Below are positions 1 to 9,711 of a stretch of DNA of 64,000 bases, piece after piece (the stretch's first letter is position 1; each line of letters starts with the position of its first letter). Source of the DNA: Roseibium aggregatum (GTDB lineage: Bacteria > Pseudomonadota > Alphaproteobacteria > Rhizobiales > Stappiaceae); NCBI RefSeq assembly GCF_017309185.1, contig NZ_JAEKJZ010000006.1, forward strand, positions 372,001-436,000, in the 5' to 3' direction. A program made the translations under genes and the position numbers. The notes beneath the pieces are model-generated. The model did not search any database. It saw nothing but the letters and a program-made list of their open reading frames with translations, and had not been told where the DNA came from.

Positions 1-420
1 CTCGCGGACAGTCTCCTTCGCCGCGGCCTGTTCGGCGGCAAGGGGGGCGATCACCTCGGCCTCGATCCGTTCCCGGATCTCGCCGCACTGCCAGAGCGCA
101 TCGATGACGGCCGACTGCAGCGCCTTTTTCTTGTTGCGGCCGAGGCTGTAGGCGCTGCCGGTCTCGCCGGTCTCCAGACGAATGACGCAGCGGGTCACGG
201 TGACTTCGCCGAGGTTGAACGGGCTGCCGGTTCCGCCCATGCGGCCGCGCACCATCACCAGCCCGGTTTCCGGCTGCCTAACGATGCCGAATGGCGGTGC
301 GTCAAGGCGTTCGAAACGTTCGGCGACCGCTTCGGGGCTGGCCGCCGCGAGGACCGCCATGACGTTCTGCCGGGCGGTTGCGGAATCTTGAGGGGTAGTG
401 CTGGAAGCTGTGTCGGTCAT
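1..420 (-). CDS. phnG: PhnG, C-P lyase core subunit (3' end cut by window edge)
   Basis: The frame reads leftward from an ATG at 418-420 and runs off the window. It encodes about 140 residues including RGRMGGTGSPFNLGEVTVTR, followed by YSLGRNKKKALQSAVIDALWQ, both recognisable PhnG conserved stretches. PhnG is a subunit of the PhnGHIJ complex that makes alpha-D-ribose 1-methylphosphonate 5-triphosphate during phosphonate use in the cytoplasm. The rest of the C-P lyase operon should lie to the left. It is divergent from phnF with a 132-bp intergenic region holding a clear palindrome, so PhnF probably represses it. Truncated only by the window boundary. Confidence 0.9.
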   Translation of the reverse strand, partial: MTDTASSTTPQDSATARQNVMAVLAAASPEAVAERFERLDAPPFGIVRQPETGLVMVRGRMGGTGSPFNLGEVTVTRCVIRLETGETGSAYSLGRNKKKALQSAVIDALWQCGEIRERIEAEVIAPLAAEQAAAKETVRE

Positions 421-494
421 GAAACACGCCTTCGGTCTGGCCGTCATAGGAGGCGACTTCAAAAGTCACCGCCTGTCCTAAACAGGATTTGTCT

Positions 495-510
495 ATTTGT
501 CTATACAAAT
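495..510. promoter_or_regulatory. Candidate PhnF operator (perfect 6+4+6 palindrome)
   Basis: ATTTGT-CTAT-ACAAAT is a perfect inverted repeat with a 4-bp spacer, centred between divergent phnG and phnF. HutC-type GntR regulators typically bind short AT-rich palindromes containing GT...AC. Position and symmetry make this the likely PhnF autoregulatory site; binding is inferred. Confidence 0.6.
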
Positions 511-552
511 AATCCAGTTGACTCTTTGGTAGCGAAAATTGATGACGGTCCA

Positions 553-1293
553 ATGACGACCAACACCACACTCGACCGGAGCGCCGGCATCGCGGTCTGG
601 CGCCAGATCATGGAAACGATCAAGGCCGAGATCGTCAGCGGCACGTTCGAGAAGGACAGTCGCCTGCCGCCGGAATCCGAGCTTGCGGCCCGCTTCGGGG
701 TCAACCGGCACACCGTGCGCCGGGCGATCGCGGCGCTGACGGCCGACGGTATTCTGAGGGCCGACCAGGGACGCGGCACATTCGTCGCCTCACGGCCGTT
801 GAGCTATCCGATCGGGACCCGGACCCGCTTTTCGGAAATCGTCTCCGGACAGAATCGCGCACCGAGCGGCCGGTTGATCGGGTCGTCGCTGGAAGAAGCC
901 GATGCGATGCTTGCCCATCAGCTCGAAGTGCCGCTTGGAACCATATTGATCAGGGTGGAGACCCTGCGGGTCGCGGACGGCATTCCCTTTATCGTCGCGA
1001 CAAGCTGGTTCGAGAATGCGCGAGTGCCCGATTTCGTCACCGACTATGCGGAGAGCGGCTCGATCACCAGGGCGCTTGAGAAGGCGGGCATCCACGATTA
1101 CCTCCGCAAGGAAACGCGGATTACGGCGGAACCGGTGGAAGCCAACGACGCCCGCCAGCTCGGACTGGCGCTCGGTCAACCCATCCTGGTGATGGAGAGC
1201 GTCAATCTCGGCACGGACGGCAAGCCGCTGCAATACTCTCGAGCCCGTGCGGCGGCCGACCGGATGCAGCTGGTGGTCAGCGGGGACGCCTGA
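553..1293 (+). CDS. phnF: PhnF, GntR/HutC-family regulator of phosphonate metabolism
   Basis: 246 residues. The N-terminal ~75 form a GntR winged helix (SRLPPESELAARFGVNRHTV, then a wing GILRADQGRGTFV). Residues ~95-245 form a UTRA ligand-binding domain, ending in LQYSRARAAADRMQL. An upstream in-frame ATG at 388 would add 55 residues of non-domain sequence overlapping phnG's 5' end, so the ATG at 553 is preferred. Divergence from phnG and the operator at 495-510 support a role as C-P lyase operon repressor. Confidence 0.9.
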   Translation: MTTNTTLDRSAGIAVWRQIMETIKAEIVSGTFEKDSRLPPESELAARFGVNRHTVRRAIAALTADGILRADQGRGTFVASRPLSYPIGTRTRFSEIVSGQNRAPSGRLIGSSLEEADAMLAHQLEVPLGTILIRVETLRVADGIPFIVATSWFENARVPDFVTDYAESGSITRALEKAGIHDYLRKETRITAEPVEANDARQLGLALGQPILVMESVNLGTDGKPLQYSRARAAADRMQLVVSGDA

Positions 1294-1314
1294 GAAATCT
1301 CAGCCGCCGTTTCA

Positions 1315-1695
1315 TCACGGCCCGTCGGGCCGGTTCTGCGCGACAAACTCCAGGATGACGGCAATCAGGTTGTCGTTTCTGTGTCTGAAATGGCTTTTGA
1401 GGAAAATCTCCAGCGCAACACCGGTGTCTCGCATAACGAGCCCGGCGTCTGTTTTCTCGACTGAATTTCGCAGGAGTTGTATCGCGCCCTGCCCGTGACA
1501 GGCTCCGCAATCGCTGTCGAAAGTCTGGCGCGGGTCGGCGGGTGCGGCCTCCAGTGTGTTGGCCGAAAGGCAGAACGCCGCGACCAGGCTGAGGCAGAAC
1601 CTCGGGCCTTTCCTTCGCTCGGACCGGCGCTCGGACCGGTTCTGCTTCGATCGCCGTTTCCTGTCGTCCAGGCTCACCATCGCGGACGTCTTCAT
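1315..1695 (-). CDS. Small exported c-type cytochrome
   Basis: 126 residues. A basic N terminus is followed by a hydrophobic signal segment ending near LEA-APADP, then a single CGACH haem-binding motif at about residue 63. The start at 1695 is supported by AGGGG about 6 bases upstream. The fold resembles short monohaem cytochromes in which a late SHFRH-type segment replaces the usual Met ligand loop; a His sixth ligand is possible but unproven. The N terminus contains a repeated RSERR from a short tandem DNA repeat. It ends convergently with phnF. Electron partner unknown. Confidence 0.65.
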   Translation of the reverse strand: MKTSAMVSLDDRKRRSKQNRSERRSERRKGPRFCLSLVAAFCLSANTLEAAPADPRQTFDSDCGACHGQGAIQLLRNSVEKTDAGLVMRDTGVALEIFLKSHFRHRNDNLIAVILEFVAQNRPDGP

Positions 1696-1744
1696 TCCGG
1701 CCCCTGGGTTCTTCAGTGTCGCGCCTTCGCGCGTGGTGTCCGGT

Positions 1745-3310
1745 TCAGGTCCAGAACTTCGGCGTTTCGCGGGTGGCTTCCCAATAGCCCTTGGCGTGAT
1801 GCCACATGGTCTGGGCCTGGGCCTCGTGCCAGCCGATGACGAAACCGATGGCCTGGGCCGTGGGGAGAGCCTTTTCGCCCTCGATCCTGCATTTTGACGG
1901 CAGCTGTTCGGCCATGGCGACGTCGTTGAGATAGCCGAAAATGTCCTGCAGCTTCTTCATGCGCTTCAAGAACGGCTTGACGGTGTCCTGCGGGTAGAGG
2001 CTGCCGAAGAACTCGATGCCGTAGCGCATCTTCTTCATGGCCTTGCGCATTTCGTGGCGTTCCGGAATGGTCAGTTCCTCAAGCCGTTTGCCGTATTTGA
2101 GAACCTTCTTCCATTGCTTCGTCAGCGCTTCGCTGGAATGGGCCTCGATCGGCTTGGCGAGCAGCGCTGTCTGATCGAAATTGCCCGGGTCCAGCCAGCC
2201 CCGGCACTCCGTATAGGCGGCGAGGTCGACGAGGAACCCGTTGACCTCCGCCGATTTCAGATGATCCGTCAGCGTGGTGCGGGTGTCCTTTCCCCGGGAG
2301 GCATTCAGGTTTTCCAGAAGCGCGTCGAAGGACACGCTCTCAGGGGCCTTTTCAACGAGCGGGGCGACGATTTCCTCGACCAGCACGTCCAGATCGCGCA
2401 TGGCGCCGGCCTCGTTGGCGACGGTTCGGGCCATGGCATCGAGCGGCAACAGGGTGACAGGATTGAGGATCGGCCTGAACAGGCGGAAGGCGCTGCGCAG
2501 GCGGCGCAGTCCGACCCGCAGCTGATGCGGCCCCTCCGGCGCTTCGGATGCCAGCACCGCGATGCGGTTCTCCGCGATCTGCACCAGGCAGGAGCGCAGG
2601 ACATCGCGGAAGGCAAGTTCGACGCTGGTGCCGGGTGAAAAGGTGACGTCGCCGGCAAAAAAAGGCTCGATCTCCTCTGGCATCAGACCTTCGGAAAAGC
2701 GGAAGCCGCGCTCCGCCTTGCTGTAGGGCGAAAAGCGGAAGGGCACGTCTTCCAGAACCGCCTTGGCGGCGTCGAAAACGGCGGAGTTCGGCCCGGATTT
2801 CAGCTCCAGCTCCAGCTCCGCCAGGGGCAGGCTGCCTTCGCCTGCGAGGATGTTGCCCGTGTCGAAGGCGAGCTCGACATGAGCGCCGTCTGCTTCGCGG
2901 GTGAGTTGGCGCGAGGTGCGCTTGACCACGGTCTCGAAACATTCCGAGAGCGGAGCGCCGGCGATGGTTTCGTCAAGCTTGGTCCGGACCGCCTCGTCAT
3001 CGATCACGGAAAAATCGAGGGCGCGGCCCGCAACCGGGTGCTCGGCCTCCACGGCTGAGGACAAACCGCCCAGAACGCCCGTACCGATCTTGACGGTCTG
3101 TAACCAGCTCTTGCCGGACTTTCTGACCCGGAGAGAGATTTTCGCCTTGCGCAGGGCCTGGTCCGGCGTGTCGAAATAGATGGACTGCAACGGTTTGGTA
3201 ACGGCCCTGCCGGCCGCAAACCCTTCAACGGCACCACTGCGTCTGATCGCGTCCTGCGCCTTGGGGTCCAGCTCGAGCTTGAGCTCGATTTCTCGTCCTG
3301 ATTTGCTCAT
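1745..3310 (-). CDS. CYTH and CHAD domain protein (inorganic triphosphatase-like)
   Basis: 521 residues. The N-terminal ~200 form a CYTH domain: the signature EIELKLELD begins at residue 7 and is followed by LRVRKSGKSWLQTVK and a later ELELELK metal-binding strand. Residues ~220-520 form an alpha-helical CHAD domain rich in conserved His/Arg (PEGPHQLRVGLRRLRSAF; MRKAMKKMRYGIEFFG). This is the E. coli YgiF arrangement; CYTH enzymes hydrolyse tripolyphosphate with divalent metal, and CHAD domains bind polyphosphate. Substrate is inferred from the family. Confidence 0.88.
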   Translation of the reverse strand: MSKSGREIELKLELDPKAQDAIRRSGAVEGFAAGRAVTKPLQSIYFDTPDQALRKAKISLRVRKSGKSWLQTVKIGTGVLGGLSSAVEAEHPVAGRALDFSVIDDEAVRTKLDETIAGAPLSECFETVVKRTSRQLTREADGAHVELAFDTGNILAGEGSLPLAELELELKSGPNSAVFDAAKAVLEDVPFRFSPYSKAERGFRFSEGLMPEEIEPFFAGDVTFSPGTSVELAFRDVLRSCLVQIAENRIAVLASEAPEGPHQLRVGLRRLRSAFRLFRPILNPVTLLPLDAMARTVANEAGAMRDLDVLVEEIVAPLVEKAPESVSFDALLENLNASRGKDTRTTLTDHLKSAEVNGFLVDLAAYTECRGWLDPGNFDQTALLAKPIEAHSSEALTKQWKKVLKYGKRLEELTIPERHEMRKAMKKMRYGIEFFGSLYPQDTVKPFLKRMKKLQDIFGYLNDVAMAEQLPSKCRIEGEKALPTAQAIGFVIGWHEAQAQTMWHHAKGYWEATRETPKFWT

Positions 3311-3347
3311 GTGGCGTTTCTAGCCAAGTCAAAAGAGCTTGTCTAGA

Positions 3348-3370
3348 AAAAGCGCACAATTTGCGCTTTT
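3348..3370 (-). terminator. Rho-independent terminator downstream of the cupin gene
   Basis: AAAAGCGCA (3348-3356) pairs with TGCGCTTTT (3362-3370) across a 5-nt loop. On the minus strand the stem runs into five T residues, 53 bp past the cupin stop codon. Confidence 0.7.
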
Positions 3371-3422
3371 GTTTCCGGGCTAAGAAACCGGACAGAGTGT
3401 TTCAAACGGCCGAGAGACGCTC

Positions 3423-3947
3423 TCAGCCAAACAGCTTGTGATGCAATTTCGTTATCGCTCTCAATCCTTTATGGAGATACGTCGGAACATGCCTCTGGTT
3501 GAAGGCGATCTTTCGGACATAGGCTGGCACGTGCCAGTTTGCCGCGGAGCCATAGGGGAAGAAAAGGGTCGTTCCGGGGGTCGCGTGGTAGCTGTTGCCG
3601 TTGTCGTCGGCGATCAACGCTTCGCCTTCCAGAATGAGGATTGTTTCGTCGAAGCCATAGTGCCAGCGGAACCTGCCGGCCGTGCAGGACCAGTGATCGA
3701 CCGCTGTCCAGCTGTCGCCGATCCGGGAGAGGTTCTTGCACTTTGCTTCCGGCGCACCTTCGACGATCCAGGCCGGATCGATCGGGGACGGTTCGAGCTC
3801 GGTCTTGTCGAGGCGCGACAGCCCGAAAAGCGCGGATGCAGGCAGTGCGGCGCCTGCCGCGGGCGCCGGTTGCCGGACGTCCTCGAACCCCAGAAGATAC
3901 TGGACGTTTTTTTGCGCGGCGGCATCGTTGCTGTCGGAGGAGCTCAT
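3423..3947 (-). CDS. Cupin domain protein
   Basis: 174 residues. A cupin beta-barrel occupies residues ~75-150: WSCTAGRFRWHYGFDETILI and a following LEGEALI match cupin motif 1, and TPGTTLFFPYGSAANWHVP matches motif 2. The sequence resembles the DUF861/cupin_3 group. Substrate is not evident. It is a monocistronic unit with its own terminator; the preceding tRNA-Leu is divergent. Confidence 0.7.
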   Translation of the reverse strand: MSSSDSNDAAAQKNVQYLLGFEDVRQPAPAAGAALPASALFGLSRLDKTELEPSPIDPAWIVEGAPEAKCKNLSRIGDSWTAVDHWSCTAGRFRWHYGFDETILILEGEALIADDNGNSYHATPGTTLFFPYGSAANWHVPAYVRKIAFNQRHVPTYLHKGLRAITKLHHKLFG

Positions 3948-4191
3948 TGATCGACCTGACTGTTCATTAGAATTCGGATCAATCTGTGAAGGTGCGATTG
4001 AGGTCCCGTTAAAACGGCGGTTCTCCGATGTTCTTTTTGGACGCCGAAGCCTGTCTGTCTGCGCTTTTGGTTAGCGAAGGATTGCAGCGGATCGTAAAAT
4101 TGACGCGGTTTGAGGACAGAGGCGCGGCCCGATACTCTAACCGCTTGCATCCGCCCCAGGCCCATGATAGGCACGCCTTCCGGTGCCGGTG

Positions 4192-4276
4192 GCCCCTCTG
4201 GCGGAACTGGTAGACGCGCGGGATTCAAAATCCCGTTCCTTCGGGAGTGCCGGTTCGATTCCGGCGGGGGGCACCA
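4192..4276 (+). tRNA. tRNA-Leu (anticodon CAA)
   Basis: 85 nt with encoded CCA. Acceptor GCCCCTC pairs with GGGGGGC, including one G-U. The anticodon stem CGGGA/TCCCG encloses loop TTCAAAA, giving anticodon CAA. A long class II variable arm with a TTCG-capped stem follows, and the T-arm contains GGTTCGATTCC. All are hallmarks of a leucine tRNA reading UUG. Confidence 0.96.
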
Positions 4277-4547
4277 GTCCTGTTGGCATCCGCGGCTTTT
4301 CGGAGCCGTATCCTGGACCGCTTCGGCCCGTAATTCTGCCCTCCATAGTCTCCTGCTGTCCGACATCAGTTCGTTCTCCGAAAAACTTTCGGCGGATGCT
4401 CTCCCGCCATGCCGGTGTCGAAAACCCCGCAGGGCGCGTCCATGCCGACGAGGTGCGGGGAGCATTGATCTCGGGTGGAACCGGCCGGCGGTTCGTCCCT
4501 GATTTCCGCAGGTGACTTTTTGCGCTGCAGCGGGTAAGGGAAGCGCC

Positions 4548-5126
4548 ATGATAAGACGCCTTTACGACTGGACCCTGTCCCTTGCCGCCGGACCGCGCGC
4601 GCCTGTCGCGCTGGGGTCCGTCTCCTTTATCGAAAGCTCGGTCTTTCCGATCCCGCCCGATATTTTACTGATCCCGATGGTGATTGCCCGGCGTGAAAAG
4701 GCCTGGTGGTACGCGTTCCTGTGCACCATCACTTCGGTCGCGGGCGGCATTGCCGGCTATCTGATCGGCATGTTCCTGTTCGACCAGGTGGCGGTTCCCG
4801 TGCTGACCTTCTACGGCAAGATGCACTGGCTCGAGGAATTCAGCACCGTCTTCAACCAGTACGGCTGGTGGTTCGTCTTTATCGCCGGGCTGACGCCGTT
4901 TCCCTACAAGGTCATCACCATTGCATCCGGTGTCGCCGGCCTGAGCCTGCCGGTGTTCATCTTTGCCAGCATCGTTTCACGCGGAATACGGTTCTTCATT
5001 GTCGCCGCTCTGCTTTACCTGTTCGGCCCGCCGATCAAAGATTTCATCGAACGGCGTCTCGGCCTCATGTTCACCATATTTGTGGTGCTGCTGGTCGGCG
5101 GATTCGTTCTCCTGCGTGTGTTTTGA
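4548..5126 (+). CDS. YqaA-family DedA-like membrane protein
   Basis: 192 residues from the ATG at 4548; a GTG at 4512 would add 12 poor residues. Contains FIESSVFPIPPDILLIPMVI near the N terminus and the later conserved GLTPFPYKVITIASGVAGL, both typical of the YqaA branch of the DedA/SNARE-associated (VTT) family. Four to five hydrophobic segments. Family members are inner-membrane proteins linked to lipid scrambling or envelope homeostasis. Next to dsbB, 28 bp apart, so probably co-transcribed. Confidence 0.85.
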   Translation: MIRRLYDWTLSLAAGPRAPVALGSVSFIESSVFPIPPDILLIPMVIARREKAWWYAFLCTITSVAGGIAGYLIGMFLFDQVAVPVLTFYGKMHWLEEFSTVFNQYGWWFVFIAGLTPFPYKVITIASGVAGLSLPVFIFASIVSRGIRFFIVAALLYLFGPPIKDFIERRLGLMFTIFVVLLVGGFVLLRVF

Positions 5127-5154
5127 TCTTGTCGTTTGAACTCAAGGAAATGTG

Positions 5155-5706
5155 ATGTCTTTGGACCGTCTGGCGCAATCCATGACTTCGCTGGTTCTGC
5201 TCGGAGGCCTTGCGGTTATCGCGACGGCCTGGGGATATCAGCTTATCGGCGGCTACGTTCCCTGCGAGCTTTGTCTCCAACAGCGCAATCCCTATTACGC
5301 CGGTCTTCCGCTGACCGCCCTGGCGCTTCTGCTGATGCTGCGGGGCCGGACGGGTCTGGCCATCGCGGTTCTCGTCGCGGTGACGGCCATATTCGCCTAT
5401 GGGTCCGGCCTTGGCGTTTATCAGGCCGGCGCGGAATGGGGCTTCTGGGACGGGCCGAAGGATTGCGGCGGCGGCGGTAGCGCGCCGACCTCGGCAAGCG
5501 ACATGCTGGGCGCTCTGAAGACGACGCGTGTGGTCAGTTGCACGGAAGCGAGCTGGCGCATGTTCGGTCTTTCCTTCGCCGGCTGGAACGCGGTTGCTTC
5601 GGCCGGTCTGGCACTCCTGGCGCTTGGTGCGGCCGGGGTATTGGTGAAGCGGCGCCCTGAAGCGGGCTCGAAAGATCGCTCGAAAGACAGTATCGTCGGT
5701 GCATGA
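5155..5706 (+). CDS. dsbB: DsbB, disulfide bond formation protein B
   Basis: 183 residues from ATG 5155, with an adjacent GTG at 5152. Four membrane helices. The first periplasmic loop holds CELC (Cys37, Cys40) followed by QQR, and the second loop carries a further Cys pair (the CGGGG segment and VVSCTEASW). This is the DsbB layout that reoxidises DsbA and passes electrons to quinone. Its stop overlaps the next gene by ATGA, implying translational coupling. Confidence 0.92.
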   Translation: MSLDRLAQSMTSLVLLGGLAVIATAWGYQLIGGYVPCELCLQQRNPYYAGLPLTALALLLMLRGRTGLAIAVLVAVTAIFAYGSGLGVYQAGAEWGFWDGPKDCGGGGSAPTSASDMLGALKTTRVVSCTEASWRMFGLSFAGWNAVASAGLALLALGAAGVLVKRRPEAGSKDRSKDSIVGA

Positions 5707-5957
5707 GCGGATCGAAGCCCCCCACTGACAAGCAGCGCGAAGAGGCGCTCGGAACTCTTAAAAGGGTTCACTCGGAAAGCGAGACCATCGCGGGCTCGAC
5801 GTTCGTTCGCATGGCGGACCGGGCCAAGGATCATCTCAGCGCCGCCGACAGGGACGAGGACGACCGGATCGAGGTCTGGGGTACGCGGATCGGCCGGGGC
5901 GCCGGGGTTGTTTTCGCGATAGGGCTGGTGATTTACCTCGTTATCACTTACCTGTAG
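5703..5957 (+). CDS. Small membrane-anchored protein of unknown function
   Basis: 84 residues, starting in the ATGA overlap with dsbB. The first ~60 residues are hydrophilic and charged (DKQREEALGTLKRV; AADRDEDDRIEVWG) and a single C-terminal hydrophobic segment GVVFAIGLVIYLVITYL looks like a tail anchor. No family recognised. Its coupling to dsbB is the only functional hint. Confidence 0.7.
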   Translation: MSGSKPPTDKQREEALGTLKRVHSESETIAGSTFVRMADRAKDHLSAADRDEDDRIEVWGTRIGRGAGVVFAIGLVIYLVITYL

Positions 5958-6008
5958 GCCTTACGCCTCACGCATTAACGTATGAATTCAGGGGTCAAGG
6001 GAAGCGGC

Positions 6009-6443
6009 ATGGCATCCGTCCGACCGATCAGCCGGAGCGGCTGGTCCGAACGCAAGGCGCCCGATCTGGCGGATTTCGAAGTCATGGCGAGCGAAGTGCT
6101 GGCCGGGCTGCCGGACGACGTGCTGTTGCGCTGCGGCCATGTTCAAGTGAGCCTCGCCGATTATGCGCCGGAAGACGTGCTCGAAGACCTGTCGGTGGAG
6201 GATCCGCACGACCTGCTGGGTCTGTTCGAGGGGCAGGGTCTCGCCCAGGGTGGCGACGCGAACTTCAGCGGCCAGATGCCGAACCGCATCTGGTTGTTCC
6301 GCCGGCCGATCCTGGACTATTGGGCGGCGATGGACGAGACGCTGGGCGACGTGGTCGCGCATGTCCTGATTCACGAGATTGGTCATCATTTCGGTCTGTC
6401 GGACCAGGACATGGAGCGGATCGAGGCGGAAGCGGACCGCTAG
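6009..6443 (+). CDS. Metallopeptidase family protein (zincin-like, HExxH)
   Basis: 144 residues from ATG 6009, preceded by AAGGGA; an ATG at 5982 is possible. The C terminus carries HEIGHHFGLSDQDMERIE, the HExxHxxG zinc motif of the DUF1025/possible zinc metallopeptidase family, in a small single-domain protein. RIWLFRRPILDYWA precedes it as in family members. Cytosolic, with no signal peptide. Substrate unknown. Confidence 0.82.
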   Translation: MASVRPISRSGWSERKAPDLADFEVMASEVLAGLPDDVLLRCGHVQVSLADYAPEDVLEDLSVEDPHDLLGLFEGQGLAQGGDANFSGQMPNRIWLFRRPILDYWAAMDETLGDVVAHVLIHEIGHHFGLSDQDMERIEAEADR

Positions 6444-6664
6444 TCGCGCCGTCGTTTCGCCCCTTCCTCTGGGTGGTTGCCGCAGGGAAAGCCGGCGGGT
6501 TCAACTTCAAGGTCAGGGCGCTTGCTTCCATTCCCGGCCTTGAGACATTCCCGCAACGGGATTACGCTACGCCAAGGGTCATGGGATATGACCGTCGGTA
6601 TCGAGCCTTTCGTGACAGGAGCTGTCTGTTGCGGGGGGATGGGGTTATCGGTAATACAGTCGAT

Positions 6665-7399
6665 ATGTTCCGTTTATTTGTGCTTTTTCCTGTTTTCCTC
6701 ATCCTTGGCATTCCGGCGCAGGCTTCCGCACAGGAGGCCGTCCGTGAACCCCTGGAAATCGGCGAATCCGGTACGGCCTATCTCCGTTCGACCCGGTTGC
6801 GCGGGATCGATTCGGACGTCGCCTATTTCGATCCGACGGCGCCGGCGCCGGACCTGAAGACCGAACAGCAGCCGCAGAAGCGGCCCGGCGAGGACGACGA
6901 ATCGGAAGATGGCTCCCCGGACACGCCGCGCTGGATCGCGGGGCTCATCGCCGCAACCATTCTCGCCGCGCTTGCCTATGTCGTCCTGCGTTTCGGCGGG
7001 ACCATAGCGGTGTCGCTGCGAAGCGACGCGCAGAATCCGGGCAGCGGACGCCACAGGCCGGACATCGAAGCTCCCGCCTGGGCTTCGAAACTCAGTTCTT
7101 TCGACGAGATCCTGCGCATGAAGGACCGGCGCCGGGCCCTGGTGCTTCTGACCCAGAAGGCGCTGGCTGCGACGGTCACCGCCAACGGGATCCTGATGCA
7201 GCGCAGCTGGACGGCGCGTGATGCGCTCCGTCACATCCCCGAGAAACAGAACCGGCTCGACCTGCTGCGAACCCTGGTTTTCAGGGCCGAACGGGTTCAG
7301 TTCGGCGACCGCGGCGTCACGGAAGACGAGTTCCAGGATCATGCCGCGAGATGCCGTGAACTCCTGGGTCACGACGCAATGAAGCCGGGTGTGGCGTGA
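6665..7399 (+). CDS. DUF4129 membrane protein of a MoxR-DUF58 cluster
   Basis: 244 residues from ATG 6665, which begins a clean signal peptide (MFRLFVLFPVFLILGIPAQA-SAQE). The frame is open upstream to 6320 but that region overlaps the metallopeptidase and has no domain character. After an acidic linker (PGEDDESEDGSPD) comes one membrane helix at ~residues 100-120, then a cytosolic DUF4129 domain (RRALVLLTQKALAA; SWTARDALRHIP). It overlaps the next gene by 4 bp. In other genomes this family travels with MoxR and DUF58 genes. Confidence 0.82.
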   Translation: MFRLFVLFPVFLILGIPAQASAQEAVREPLEIGESGTAYLRSTRLRGIDSDVAYFDPTAPAPDLKTEQQPQKRPGEDDESEDGSPDTPRWIAGLIAATILAALAYVVLRFGGTIAVSLRSDAQNPGSGRHRPDIEAPAWASKLSSFDEILRMKDRRRALVLLTQKALAATVTANGILMQRSWTARDALRHIPEKQNRLDLLRTLVFRAERVQFGDRGVTEDEFQDHAARCRELLGHDAMKPGVA

Positions 7400-8737
7400 G
7401 CGGTTCGGTCTCCGTCGGGCGCCCGGGCGCGATACGTCTCGAAACCGTGGCGATCACCGTGGTCTGCGCCATCGTTCTCGCCGCCGGCTGGTACATCCTG
7501 TCCCAACGCCAGCAGTCGCTTCGCCAGTCCCCGGGTGGCCTTGACGGCCTTCAGGTCTGGCTCGCTTCCAACGGGGTCAGCGCGCAGAACTTCACCGGTG
7601 GCTGGCTGATGGACCAGACGTCCATCGGGCTCCTGATCCAGCCCGTCTACGACACCGTTCTCGACAAGGGTCGGGACTATCCGGCCACCAAGGAAGAACT
7701 GCTGCTCCAACAGGACGAATACGACCTGACGCGGACCCTTCTCCTGAGGAAGGCCCGGCGCGTACCCTCCCTTGTCGTCTTGCCCAAGTGGCGCAGCGGC
7801 ATGCGTCTGACCGGCATGGCGCATCCCGTTCTTCTGGTCGAGCGGAACCGGCTGAACACTCTGCTTGCCGACCTGACCGGCGACAGTCGCTCGAAGATTT
7901 CCTACGCCGAAACACCCTTCACCGACTTCCGTTTCGAATCCTCCGAAGACAAGACCCTTCGCGCCAAGGTCTACGCCGCGCAGATGTTTCAAAGCGATGC
8001 CTGCGAACCGGTCCTCGGAAACCGGGACGCCATGATCCTCGCCGATTGCGCTTTGCCGAAGGAGGAGGACGCGAAGAAGGAGGATGCCGACGAGGACAGT
8101 GAGGACATTGACAGGGTGCTGATCCTGTCCGATCCGGACCTGTTGAACAATCACGGGCTCCGCCTCGGCGACAATGCACGGATTGTCCTGGACCTGGTGC
8201 GCGCCAGGGCGGAAGAGAGCAATGTCGTGATCGACTACAGCCGGTCCGTCTGGCTCCGCGACCCGATCACCATGCCCGAGCGCGAACGGACCTGGTCGGA
8301 TTTGTTGCGCTTCTTCGAGCAGCCCTTTCTCACCCTCTGGATCGGAGCCGGTCTGCTCCTGACACTCTTCCTGTGGCGCGCGGCGCTGCGCTACGGACCG
8401 GTGCGGCCTGAAACAACCGGACCGGGCGCCGGAAAGATGCTGGCAGTCCAGGCAAGGGCGCGTCTGATGCGTCTGTCCGGCCAGGACGGCGCCCTGGTCG
8501 GTGAATATGCCGTTGCGCGGGTCGCGGCGGCGGCAACCACCCTGTTCGGAGCCGCCAATGCCCGGCACTATTCCAGCGGCAACGCCTTTCTGAAATACAC
8601 CGAGCGGCGCCACCCGGCCTACGCGAACCGTCTGCGTGCGGCGCTGGAGAGCATCGACGGGCTCCCCGCTCACTTGCCCGCTTCGGCGGCCATCCACAAA
8701 ATCGATGAACTGGAACAGGTTTTGGAGCTGATTACCC

Positions 8738-8748
<11 letters not shown>
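7396..8748 (+). CDS. DUF4350 membrane protein of the MoxR-DUF58 cluster
   Basis: 450 residues beginning in a GTGA overlap with the DUF4129 stop. N-terminal membrane helix (residues ~15-35), a large extracytoplasmic region, and a second helix (WIGAGLLLTLFLWRAALRYG, ~residue 315) followed by a helical cytosolic tail (LERRHPAYANRLRAALES-type). This is the DUF4350 arrangement. An acidic KEEDAKKEDADEDSEDIDR stretch lies near residue 225. It overlaps moxR by 11 bp. Role within the cluster undefined. Confidence 0.82.
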
Positions 8749-9694
<946 letters not shown>

Positions 9695-9711
9695 TCCGGC
9701 CGTCAAAAAGA

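Noticed and set aside
4110..4515. Several open frames crossing the tRNA-Leu region
   Set aside because: They run through the tRNA gene and have no start signal or motif.
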